6,100 nt of DNA, from NCBI GenBank assembly GCA_002428805.1, contig DIXX01000006.1, positions 1-6,100 on the forward strand, read 5' to 3'. Shown here in pieces: positions 1 through 4,612 of the stretch. Both the position numbers and the translations under genes were made by a program. The notes under the pieces were generated by a model. The model did no database searches and was not told the DNA's origin. It saw only the letters and a program-made list of their open reading frames with translations. How positions within the stretch are numbered: the first letter of the stretch is position 1; each line of letters begins with the position of its first letter. Source of the stretch: Cetobacterium sp. UBA6069. GTDB taxonomy: Bacteria > Fusobacteriota > Fusobacteriia > Fusobacteriales > Fusobacteriaceae.

Positions 1-187
1 CTACACCAGGAACTTTTAAAGCTATTGAAGCATCAATAGCTTTAATTTTTGCAAAAGCATGAGGAGATCTAAGTAGTTTAATAGTTAAAACGTTGTTATT
101 AAGAATTAAATCCTCTGTATAAGCAGGATTTCCAGTAACGACACCCATTCCATCTACTTTTCTAACTGATGTATTAACAATTTTCAT
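1..187 (-). CDS. xdhA: Molybdopterin-binding subunit of xanthine dehydrogenase-type hydroxylase (N-terminus only)
   Basis: This is the catalytic large subunit of a molybdenum hydroxylase, which would hold the Mo-pterin cofactor and oxidise the purine in the cytoplasm. Only the first 62 codons are present; the gene runs off the left edge of the window. The visible part has the family's N-terminal pattern: VRKVDG (8-13), VTG (17-19), AYTED (22-26) and LRSPHAFAKIKAID (39-52), followed by VPGV. The ATG at 185-187 is preceded by GGAGGAG with 7 nt spacing, and the gene overlaps the end of the 2Fe-2S subunit gene by 14 nt, so coupling is likely. The symbol follows E. coli usage (A = Mo subunit). All active-site residues lie outside the window, so the substrate (xanthine, hypoxanthine or another purine) is inferred from the permease and riboswitch upstream. 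Whether it carries a labile selenium ligand cannot be read from this part. Confidence 0.9.
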   Translation of the reverse strand, partial: MKIVNTSVRKVDGMGVVTGNPAYTEDLILNNNVLTIKLLRSPHAFAKIKAIDASIALKVPGV

Positions 188-638
188 TATTCATCTCCTC
201 CATGAAGTTTCTAATTGCTCTAAGTTGAGATACATATCCACTACATCTACAAAGATTACCGTTTAAATAGTGTATAATCTCATCATCAGTTGGGTTAGTT
301 AATTCTTTAGTCATAGCAAGTACTGTTAAAGTAAATCCAGGAGAACAAAAACCACATTGTTCAGCACCTTCAGCTGTCATGAAAGAAGCAAATTTCTTAG
401 CTTCTACAGGGAAATGTTCAATCGTAGAGATCTGTTTACCCTGAACTCTAGCAGCAAGAGTACTGCAAGAAAGTATAGGAGAACCATTTAAAAGAACTGT
501 ACAAAGCCCGCAAGCTCCAGTATCACATCCTCTTTTAACACTTAGATACCCCTCTTTTCTTAAAACATCAAGTAGGTAGTCGTCATCTTTTATAAGAATC
601 TCTTTTCTTCTACCGTTTATAGTAGTGCTTAATAACAT
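174..638 (-). CDS. xdhC: 2Fe-2S iron-sulfur subunit of xanthine dehydrogenase-type hydroxylase
   Basis: This small electron-transfer subunit passes electrons from the Mo centre to FAD through two [2Fe-2S] clusters. At 154 aa it has the normal length for the family. The N-terminal plant-ferredoxin-like domain carries Cys38, Cys43, Cys46 and Cys58 (RGCDTGACGLC, then LSC). The C-terminal helical domain carries the second cluster, Cys95 and Cys98 (QCGFC) and Cys130 and Cys132 (LCRC), so all eight ligands are present. The ATG at 636-638 overlaps the stop of the FAD gene as TAATG. AGGAGG lies 10 nt upstream, inside the FAD gene. The last codons overlap the start of the Mo subunit gene by 14 nt. Gene order FAD, FeS, Mo is typical of three-subunit enzymes. 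The family also contains CO dehydrogenase, nicotinate and 4-hydroxybenzoyl-CoA enzymes; the purine assignment rests on operon context. Confidence 0.95.
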   Translation of the reverse strand: MLLSTTINGRRKEILIKDDDYLLDVLRKEGYLSVKRGCDTGACGLCTVLLNGSPILSCSTLAARVQGKQISTIEHFPVEAKKFASFMTAEGAEQCGFCSPGFTLTVLAMTKELTNPTDDEIIHYLNGNLCRCSGYVSQLRAIRNFMEEMNNENC

Positions 639-1432
639 TAGTTTAAAACCTCCTGAATTCCTTTTTTAAGTAACGCTGTTAAAAGAAGTTCTCTATATGT
701 TTTAGAACCTCTCATATTTGAATCTAAAGGAATTTCATCTCCAATATATTTAATAGCATTAACAATGTCTTTTTCAATATTTTCACTATTGTTTAAAATA
801 TCCATAGTTTTTTGAGCTAACATAGCCTTGCCAGGTCTAGAACCAACAGCAATAGTAGTTTTGTTCTCAGAGTGAGAAATAGCTAAGTTGACAACAGAAT
901 AATCTGTTTTACTTTTTCTTACACATTGGAAAGATGTTTTAGATATTTTCTTAGGAATAATAACTTCAACCAAAATATCTCTTCTAATCTCTTTTTCGTT
1001 TAGAAAATCTTCTAATGATAAAATACCACCATTAAAAAGTTTAACTTTAGAATTTAAAGCTAGTAAAACAGGAATCAAATCAGAAAAACCATATTTACTA
1101 AAAACTGTTGCACCAACTGTAACATTACTTCTGAATTGTACTCCGATAATATCTTTTAAAGCTGAGTTAAAGATATTTCCAAAATACTCTTTTAAAAGTG
1201 CATTAGTTTCAAGGTTTCTAAAAGTTGTCATAGCTCCTATAGATATAGTCTCTTCATCTTCTAAAATATAGTTTAAATTTAAGTTTGATAGATCAATAGC
1301 AGTATTCATAGTAGTATTTCCCATTCTTAAATAAGAAGTTCCACCTAGAATAATGTTTTTTTTATTTTTTATAAGTTCTGAATATGCTTCTTCAACAGAA
1401 GATGCTAGGAAAAATTTTGAAAAAGAAAACAA
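638..1432 (-). CDS. xdhB: FAD-binding subunit of xanthine dehydrogenase-type hydroxylase (TTG start)
   Basis: This flavoprotein subunit accepts electrons from the Fe-S subunit and passes them to NAD+ or another acceptor. The 264 aa are slightly shorter than the usual 280-300. The N-terminal PCMH-type FAD fold shows ILGGTS (28-33, where the family usually has GGTDL, so the Asp is Ser here). A second FAD segment follows at about 98-126 (VQFRSNVTVGATV...FSDLIPVLLAL), comparable to the family's R-N-x-A-T-V-G-G-N...DL-P-LLAL. The C-terminal domain ends with MRGSKTYRELLLTALLKKGI (240-259), the usual closing helix. Translation appears to start at TTG (1430-1432): GGAGG lies 7 nt upstream and the N-terminus FSFSKFFLASSVEEA matches the family, with no nearby ATG fitting. 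The gap to the permease stop is 27 nt, and the stop overlaps the next gene's ATG by 1 nt. Confidence 0.92.
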   Translation of the reverse strand: MFSFSKFFLASSVEEAYSELIKNKKNIILGGTSYLRMGNTTMNTAIDLSNLNLNYILEDEETISIGAMTTFRNLETNALLKEYFGNIFNSALKDIIGVQFRSNVTVGATVFSKYGFSDLIPVLLALNSKVKLFNGGILSLEDFLNEKEIRRDILVEVIIPKKISKTSFQCVRKSKTDYSVVNLAISHSENKTTIAVGSRPGKAMLAQKTMDILNNSENIEKDIVNAIKYIGDEIPLDSNMRGSKTYRELLLTALLKKGIQEVLN

Positions 1433-1439
1433 GTTAAAA

Positions 1440-1444
1440 CCTCC
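1440..1444 (-). promoter_or_regulatory. Ribosome binding site that fixes the TTG start of the FAD subunit
   Basis: GGAGG on the minus strand sits 7 nt upstream of TTG at 1430-1432 in the short gap after the permease stop. No ATG or GTG lies at a suitable distance, so the TTG is the most likely start. Confidence 0.75.
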
Positions 1445-1459
1445 AATTAATCTAATTTA

Positions 1460-2809
1460 TTATACCGCTTTTTTTACAACAGAAATTTCTTCAGCTGTAT
1501 TTTCTACAGTCTCTTCAGCTTCAAGAGGTAAAATTATATTTAATAAAACAGCGATTGTACCAGAAACAACAATTCCAGATCCTCCAAATATAAGTTTGAT
1601 ACTCTCAGGGAAAATAGCAAGGGCCTCAGGCACATTACCAAGTCCATATCCAAGTCCTAAAGAAACAGCTAAGATAACAGAATTTCTATTTTTTAATGGT
1701 TCTTTTGTGATTAAGTTTATACCGCTGATTGAAATCATAGCAAATACCATAACTAAACTTCCACCAATAACACTAGCAGGTATTATAGTGAAAAGAGCTC
1801 CAATTTTAGGAATGAAGGCTCCAACAACTAGGAACATAGCTCCAGTAGCAACTACGAATCTACTCATAATACCAGTCATAGCAATGATACCTGTGTTTTG
1901 ACTGAAAGAAGTAGTCGGTAAAACAGAGAACATAGCAGCTAAAGCACTTCCAAGTCCATCGGCAAGAATTCCACCAGATAACTCTCTGTCAGTAGTTTCT
2001 CTTCCAGCACCACCCATAGTAACTCCAGACATATCTCCAACAGTTTCAACAGCAGAAACTATAAACATTAAAATCATAGCTAATATTGCATCAAGATGGA
2101 ATGCAAATCCAAACATAAAAGGTTTTGGTACTGTTAAATAGTCAGCTTGAACAAGTGGTTGTAAATTCACTTTTCCAAGAAGTAAAGCAACGATAAATCC
2201 AACAATAGTTCCAATAAAAATAGATCCAGTACTTAAAATTCCTTTTGTAAATTGTTTAAAGAATACAACTGTGATAAGAACGATAGTTCCAATTAATAAA
2301 TTTTCTAAAGATCCAAAATCAGGAGCACCTACACCACCCGCAAAACTTTTAACTCCAACTGGTAAAAGAGATAATCCAATTGAAAGAACTACAACACCAG
2401 TAACTATAGGTGGGAAGAACTTTCTAACTCTTTTGATAATTAAACCTAAAAGACCTTCAAATAATCCACCGATTAGAGCAGCACCAAGAACTCCTTCAAA
2501 TCCATATCTAGTTCCGATAGAGATAGCAACAGGAACGAAAGCGAAACTAGTTCCAACAACGATAGGTAATTTAGCTCCGATTGGTCCAAGAGTGTAAGCT
2601 TGAATTAAAGTGTTTAAACCAGCAACAAACATAGAAGCTTGTATAAGCAGTGTTTTTTGTTCAGATGAAAGTCCAAGAACTCCAGCAACAATAATTATAG
2701 GTGTGATGTTACTAACAAACATAGCAAGTATATGTTGTAGTCCTAAAGGTAGAGCTGTTTTTAACTCAGGTACTCCATCTAAGTGATAAGGTGATCTGTT
2801 TTTTTTCAT
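1460..2809 (-). CDS. NCS2-family xanthine/purine permease
   Basis: This integral membrane nucleobase:cation symporter should import xanthine or a related purine for the hydroxylase encoded downstream. The length, 449 aa, is typical. Hydrophobic segments cover most of residues 20-430, in line with the 14-segment UraA/XanQ fold. Visible family residues are His26 in the first membrane segment (GLQHILAM), Glu255 and Asp259 (SAVETVGDMSG, the substrate-binding Glu and its partner in XanQ-type proteins), and Gln304-Asn305 in QNTGIIAMTG (the NCS2 signature). By known family studies Gln at the first position of the signature goes with purines and Glu with uracil, so xanthine, urate or a related purine is favoured. 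The ATG at 2807-2809 has AGGAGG 9 nt upstream. It is the first gene of the operon, directly behind a guanine-class riboswitch. PbuX-, XanQ- and urate-type members are not separable by eye. Confidence 0.93.
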   Translation of the reverse strand: MKKNRSPYHLDGVPELKTALPLGLQHILAMFVSNITPIIIVAGVLGLSSEQKTLLIQASMFVAGLNTLIQAYTLGPIGAKLPIVVGTSFAFVPVAISIGTRYGFEGVLGAALIGGLFEGLLGLIIKRVRKFFPPIVTGVVVLSIGLSLLPVGVKSFAGGVGAPDFGSLENLLIGTIVLITVVFFKQFTKGILSTGSIFIGTIVGFIVALLLGKVNLQPLVQADYLTVPKPFMFGFAFHLDAILAMILMFIVSAVETVGDMSGVTMGGAGRETTDRELSGGILADGLGSALAAMFSVLPTTSFSQNTGIIAMTGIMSRFVVATGAMFLVVGAFIPKIGALFTIIPASVIGGSLVMVFAMISISGINLITKEPLKNRNSVILAVSLGLGYGLGNVPEALAIFPESIKLIFGGSGIVVSGTIAVLLNIILPLEAEETVENTAEEISVVKKAV

Positions 2810-2824
2810 TGTAATAATCCTCCT

Positions 2825-2876
2825 AAAATTCTTTTTTTTGAATTTTACTCAATATATAGTTGGATTAAACTATATA
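2825..2876 (-). other. Two small hairpins in the permease 5' UTR, one touching the ribosome binding site
   Basis: Between the riboswitch terminator and the permease start are two perfect short inverted repeats. One has 9-bp arms at 2853-2861 and 2868-2876 with a 6-nt loop. The other has 7-bp arms (AAAATTC/GAATTTT) at 2825-2831 and 2840-2846 with an eight-A loop in the RNA. The second ends directly next to AGGAGG (2819-2824). They are AU-rich and may tune translation or mRNA stability; no function is shown. Confidence 0.45.
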
Positions 2877-2880
2877 GCAG

Positions 2881-2935
2881 AAAATAAAAAAAGATTATCT
2901 TTTTTCATCTTCTACAAGTGAAAAATAGATAATCT
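2881..2935 (-). terminator. Riboswitch-controlled intrinsic terminator
   Basis: Minus-strand RNA can form a long stem: AGATTATCT (2927-2935) with AGATAATCT (2892-2900), one unpaired A (2926), then TTTTTCA (2919-2925) with TGAAAAA (2901-2907). The loop is 11 nt. A U-rich run follows (2891 down to 2881, TTTTTTATTTT). It lies between the purine aptamer and the permease start and so can stop transcription before the operon. Confidence 0.88.
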
Positions 2936-2969
2936 AAAATAACTAGATAAGAAATCTATTTAATTCACT
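2917..2969 (-). promoter_or_regulatory. Antiterminator of the purine riboswitch
   Basis: The 5' arm of the terminator (RNA from 2930 to 2917, ATCTATTTTTCACT) is complementary to the RNA just after the aptamer. AAATAGAT (2954-2961) gives 8 bp and AGTGAA (2964-2969) gives 6 bp, with a 2-nt bulge (2962-2963) between them. Positions 2966-2969 belong to the 3' strand of aptamer helix P1, so P1 and the antiterminator exclude each other. Ligand binding, which stabilises P1, should release the terminator: an OFF switch. Confidence 0.8.
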
Positions 2970-3033
2970 CATAGTGGCTAATTTAAGGTTAGCCGTAGAA
3001 ACTTCCGACCGTATTACGGATATATATGAGTAA
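2965..3033 (-). promoter_or_regulatory. Purine riboswitch aptamer, guanine/xanthine class
   Basis: Read on the minus strand, the three-way junction is complete. P1 is TACTCATA (3025-3032) with TATGAGTG (2966-2973). P2 is TCCGT/TCGGA with loop AATACGG. J2/3 is GTTTCTAC, P3 is GGCTAA/TTAGCC (2976-2994) with loop CCTTAAA, and J3/1 is ACT. The GG of loop 2 and CC of loop 3 can form the known kissing contact. The specificity base in ACTATG is C (position 74 in xpt numbering), which marks guanine/hypoxanthine/xanthine binding, not adenine. U51 is kept, so it is not an obvious 2'-deoxyguanosine variant. P2 is one pair shorter than in B. subtilis xpt, is closed at the loop by a U-U mismatch, and J1/2 is TATA. 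It precedes a purine permease and hydroxylase operon. Confidence 0.93.
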
Positions 3034-3156
3034 TTCTTTAATTTCCCTTGATTTTCATCAAAGGTATTTATTAATTTAATAATTTTGCTCTTAAACTGCA
3101 CTTAAAATAATTTTTAATAAAAATTTAGTGAATTTAAGAACGTTTATTTATGAGAG

Positions 3157-3185
3157 ATAATACCATAATTTTACTAATATTTCAA
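3157..3185 (-). promoter_or_regulatory. Probable sigma-70 promoter of the purine operon
   Basis: On the minus strand, TTGAAA (3180-3185) and TATTAT (3157-3162) are separated by 17 nt, with an extended -10 TG immediately upstream (TGGTATTAT). Transcription would start near 3150 and reach the aptamer about 117 nt later. That leader is longer than usual, so a closer, weaker promoter is possible. A GNRA-capped 7-8 bp hairpin lies just before the aptamer (about 3046-3065). Confidence 0.55.
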
Positions 3186-3270
3186 CCATTTTTTAACATA
3201 TTGAGTCTTTGCCATCACTTTAATACTCTAAACAAACTTGAAGGTTTACAAAATATTTAAAATAAAAAGT

Positions 3271-3299
3271 TTGACAAACAAAACATTATGTAATAGAAT
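3271..3299 (+). promoter_or_regulatory. Strong sigma-70 promoter for a short plus-strand transcript
   Basis: A perfect TTGACA (3271-3276) and TAGAAT (3294-3299) are separated by exactly 17 nt, the best promoter match in the window. The expected start is about G3306. No protein gene follows on this strand before 4619, and a strong terminator lies only about 75 nt downstream. It faces away from the purine operon promoter, about 85 nt distant. Confidence 0.75.
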
Positions 3300-3329
3300 G
3301 TTGGCGTAAATGCTGTTATTTACGCCAAC
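3300..3329 (+). repeat. Perfect 11-bp inverted repeat at the transcription start of the short RNA
   Basis: GTTGGCGTAAA (3300-3310) and TTTACGCCAAC (3319-3329) are exact inverted copies around 8 nt. The repeat begins at the base after the -10 box and covers the predicted start site. It is GC-richer than the surrounding DNA. It could be an operator for a dimeric repressor. A complete 5' hairpin would form only if transcription started upstream of the expected point. I do not recognise the regulator. Confidence 0.7.
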
Positions 3330-3382
3330 CAAAAAATTAGTCAAAACAAAAAAGAAGATCTTCCCAGGATCTTCTTTTTTTT
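3306..3382 (+). ncRNA. Candidate small RNA of about 77 nt
   Basis: A consensus promoter (3271-3299) and a strong intrinsic terminator (3348-3382) bracket a stretch with no credible reading frame. An ATG at 3310 lacks a ribosome binding site and its frame runs through the terminator. The RNA would have a short 5' hairpin remnant (GTAAA/TTTAC), an unstructured A-rich linker (about 3330-3350) and a 13-bp terminator stem with a U tail, a common layout for regulatory sRNAs. I do not recognise the family. A stand-alone regulated leader with no downstream gene is the alternative. Expression is inferred only from these signals. Confidence 0.5.
3348..3382 (+). terminator. Intrinsic terminator of the candidate small RNA
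   Basis: A perfect 13-bp stem, AAAAAAGAAGATC (3348-3360) with GATCTTCTTTTTT (3368-3380), has a 7-nt loop TTCCCAG and a run of eight T (3375-3382). The A-rich left flank (3343-3353) makes it potentially bidirectional, so it could also back up the tRNA-Sec terminator for minus-strand transcripts. Confidence 0.85.
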
Positions 3383-3424
3383 GTTGTAAACCTTTAGATA
3401 TGATAGGGTTGTTACTTTTAGAAA

Positions 3425-3454
3425 GAAATAAAAAAGCCTCACAAAAGTGAGGCT
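3425..3454 (-). terminator. Intrinsic terminator after tRNA-Sec
   Basis: Minus-strand RNA forms AGCCTCAC/GTGAGGCT (3447-3454 with 3435-3442), a perfect 8-bp stem with a TTTT loop, followed by a T-rich run (3434 down to about 3425). It lies 13 nt past the CCA end of the tRNA and closes the yedF/DUF3343/tRNA-Sec unit. Confidence 0.9.
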
Positions 3455-3467
3455 GAATCTTTTAAAT

Positions 3468-3561
3468 TGGCGGAAGCGTGTAGGAATCGAACCTACCAGC
3501 GATTTGACTCGCCAAGACAGTTTTGAAGACTGCTGAGTACACCAGTAGCTCACCCGCTTCC
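3468..3561 (-). tRNA. selC: tRNA-Sec (selenocysteine, anticodon UCA)
   Basis: This is the selenocysteine tRNA that reads UGA with SelB and a SECIS element. It is 94 nt including an encoded CCA. The anticodon loop is CTTCAAA (anticodon TCA) on a CAGT/ACTG stem. A long variable arm (GGCGA/TCGCT stem) and a T arm GTAGG-TTCGATT-CCTAC follow. The acceptor begins GGAAGCG, paired with CGCTTCC, with discriminator G. An eighth acceptor position, as expected for bacterial tRNA-Sec, would be a G-A mismatch. Length, UCA anticodon and extra-long variable arm exclude serine and leucine tRNAs. It shows that the organism decodes selenocysteine. It lies 29 nt after the DUF3343 stop on the same strand. Confidence 0.97.
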
Positions 3562-3574
3562 AATTTATAAACTA

Positions 3575-3580
3575 ATTATA
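3575..3580 (-). promoter_or_regulatory. Probable -10 element of a tRNA-Sec promoter
   Basis: TATAAT preceded by TG (TGTTATAAT, extended -10) lies 13 nt before the tRNA 5' end. This would give a start near 3568 and a leader of about 7 nt. No good -35 box is visible; the region 17 nt upstream lies in the end of the DUF3343 gene. Read-through from the yedF operon is the alternative source of the tRNA. Confidence 0.5.
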
Positions 3581-3590
3581 ACATAAAAAT

Positions 3591-3866
3591 TTATAAATTA
3601 AAAGGGGAAAAATTCTTTTTAAAACCAATTTTTTCACAAAGATAGATATTATATATACTTTCTTCAATATTATTTTCATTAAAAAGTAAAATTATTTTAT
3701 TTATATCTTCTATTTCAGCTTTAATAGAAAATCCACAACTAGATTTTAATTCGCCAGGAAGTGGAATAATTTGTACAGATATTCCAGCATCTAGTAAAAA
3801 TTTTTCAATTTTCATAACTAGATGAGTTGAATCAAAAGTAATAATTAAAAATTTTTCGATGTTCAT
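3591..3866 (-). CDS. DUF3343 putative Se/S carrier-like protein
   Basis: This is a small cytoplasmic protein of 91 aa, normal for the family. The diagnostic segment is IPLPGELKSSCGFSIKA (34-50), comparable to the family's P-x-P-x-x-x-S-S-x-C-G pattern, with the conserved Cys44. The N-terminus (FLIITFDSTHLVMKIEKFL) is a ferredoxin-like beta-alpha start. The biochemical role is not established. Databases describe the family as a putative Se/S carrier because it travels with selenium genes and with YedF. Here it overlaps the yedF stop by 1 nt (TAATG) and precedes tRNA-Sec. AGGTGA about 10 nt upstream of the ATG is a plausible ribosome binding site. A role in handing selenium to SelD or to a molybdenum hydroxylase is inference. 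Confidence 0.88.
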   Translation of the reverse strand: MNIEKFLIITFDSTHLVMKIEKFLLDAGISVQIIPLPGELKSSCGFSIKAEIEDINKIILLFNENNIEESIYNIYLCEKIGFKKNFSPFNL

Positions 3867-4447
3867 TACGGTCTAATCACCTTTTTAGCTTTCATTTGTT
3901 TATCAATAATGCTATACATATTAGTCACTGAACCAGTTCCTAAAGATGTTTCTAAATGATAGAAATTTAGACAAGCGCCACATGATAAAATCTCTACTCC
4001 TCTTTCTTCTAAAGTTTTTAAATCCTTCATAGTAGATTCGTTTGAAGCTGTTAAAAATACACCTCTATTATAGAAAAGAATAGATTTTGGAAGAGTTTCC
4101 ATCTCTGTAAGTGTGTAGATAAATCCTTTCATAAGAGTTTCACCAAGAGCAGAATCACCATCTCCCATTTTATCAGATGCTATAATAATAACAACATCAT
4201 CATTTTCTACTTCAACTACTTTATTTAAAGGTAAAGATTTTTTTTCTATTATGATTAAAAAGATATCTCCTTCATTTCTAGAAGAAAAAGAGTAGCCCAT
4301 CTCTTTAGAGAATTTCTCAATATTTTCTTTAGAGATTTGGTTATCAACAGATACTTCGATAATACCTTCTGATATGTTTTTTAAAGCGTTTTTAGTCATA
4401 ATAACGGGCATGGGACAAGTTTGACCAATTGCATTAACTTTTATCAT
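3866..4447 (-). CDS. yedF: Selenium metabolism protein YedF (TusA-like plus DsrE-like domains)
   Basis: This is a 193-aa two-domain protein. Residues 1-70 are a TusA/SirA-like fold with the CPxP motif (TCPMP, Cys11), the site that carries persulfide in TusA proteins. Residues about 83-193 resemble DsrE-like proteins (VVIIIASDKMGDGD, FYNRGVFLTA) and contain SCGACLNF with Cys156 and Cys159. This arrangement is the YedF family found in selenium-using bacteria; its exact reaction is unknown, and a selenium-transfer role is inferred from co-occurrence. The start is the ATG at 4445-4447, with AGGAGG 6 nt upstream. An in-frame GTG at 4460-4462 overlaps that ribosome binding site and is not used. It is the first gene of the selenium cluster and is divergent from the permease gene at 4619. 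Confidence 0.92.
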   Translation of the reverse strand: MIKVNAIGQTCPMPVIMTKNALKNISEGIIEVSVDNQISKENIEKFSKEMGYSFSSRNEGDIFLIIIEKKSLPLNKVVEVENDDVVIIIASDKMGDGDSALGETLMKGFIYTLTEMETLPKSILFYNRGVFLTASNESTMKDLKTLEERGVEILSCGACLNFYHLETSLGTGSVTNMYSIIDKQMKAKKVIRP

Positions 4448-4453
4448 AAATTT

Positions 4454-4459
4454 CCTCCT
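4454..4459 (-). promoter_or_regulatory. Ribosome binding site that fixes the yedF start
   Basis: AGGAGG on the minus strand lies 6 nt before the ATG at 4445-4447. It rules out the longer in-frame GTG start (4460-4462), whose second and third codons would be this same AGGAGG. Confidence 0.85.
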
Positions 4460-4481
4460 CACAATTATTTGTACATATTTA

Positions 4482-4487
4482 ATTATA
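4482..4487 (-). promoter_or_regulatory. Probable -10 element of the yedF promoter
   Basis: A consensus TATAAT on the minus strand predicts a start near 4475 and a 28-nt leader to the yedF ATG. The -35 region (around 4505-4510, TGTAAT) is poor, so an activator or a weak promoter is possible. Confidence 0.55.
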
Positions 4488-4544
4488 CAATATTTGAGAG
4501 AAAAATTACACTTTTAAATTTAGAAAGTTAGTGAAATAAAATCG

Positions 4545-4573
4545 TTGATTTTTGATGTAAAAGATGTTAATAT
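4545..4573 (+). promoter_or_regulatory. Probable promoter of the YjeM-like permease gene
   Basis: TTGATT (4545-4550) and TAATAT (4568-4573) are 17 nt apart, with an extended -10 TG (TGTTAATAT). The predicted start near 4580 leaves a leader of about 39 nt. It is divergent from the yedF promoter. Confidence 0.6.
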
Positions 4574-4606
4574 AAAGGCTGTTTTTAAAAGAAAATAGTA
4601 AAAAAT

Positions 4607-4612
4607 AAGGAG
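4607..4612 (+). promoter_or_regulatory. Ribosome binding site that fixes the permease start
   Basis: AAGGAG ends 6 nt before the ATG at 4619. The in-frame TTG at 4613 directly abuts this site and could not be used as the start. Confidence 0.8.

Noticed and set aside
1353..1901. 182-codon open frame on the plus strand
   Set aside because: It lies opposite the permease and FAD subunit genes, has no ribosome binding site and looks like no known family; it is a shadow of the real minus-strand genes.
2271..2597. 108-codon open frame on the plus strand
   Set aside because: It lies wholly opposite the permease gene, which has clear family motifs; the Pro/Ile/Thr-rich product is typical of antisense shadows.
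3044..3064. Six-codon minus-strand frame (MKIKGN) just before the aptamer, as a possible leader peptide
   Set aside because: There is no ribosome binding site, and the stretch is better explained as a short hairpin with a GAAA loop.
3071..3125. Imperfect repeats around TTTAAG/CTTAAA in the leader
   Set aside because: They are short, AT-rich and imperfect, within what chance gives at this base composition.
3150..3260. 36-codon plus-strand frame starting at ATG 3150 with a hydrophobic N-terminus
   Set aside because: No ribosome binding site is present, it overlaps the minus-strand purine operon promoter, and no plus-strand promoter is seen upstream.
3341..3553. 70-codon open frame on the minus strand
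   Set aside because: It reads through tRNA-Sec, its terminator and the next terminator, so it is not a protein gene.
1..4447. Possible selenoprotein with in-frame UGA in the hydroxylase or selenium genes
   Set aside because: The complete frames are uninterrupted; the 2Fe-2S, FAD, yedF and DUF3343 genes end in TAA, all Fe-S cysteines are ordinary codons, and no UGA interrupts a conserved region.
4445..4462. Longer yedF start at GTG 4462
   Set aside because: Its second and third codons are the AGGAGG ribosome binding site of the ATG at 4447, and the extra residues do not belong to the family.
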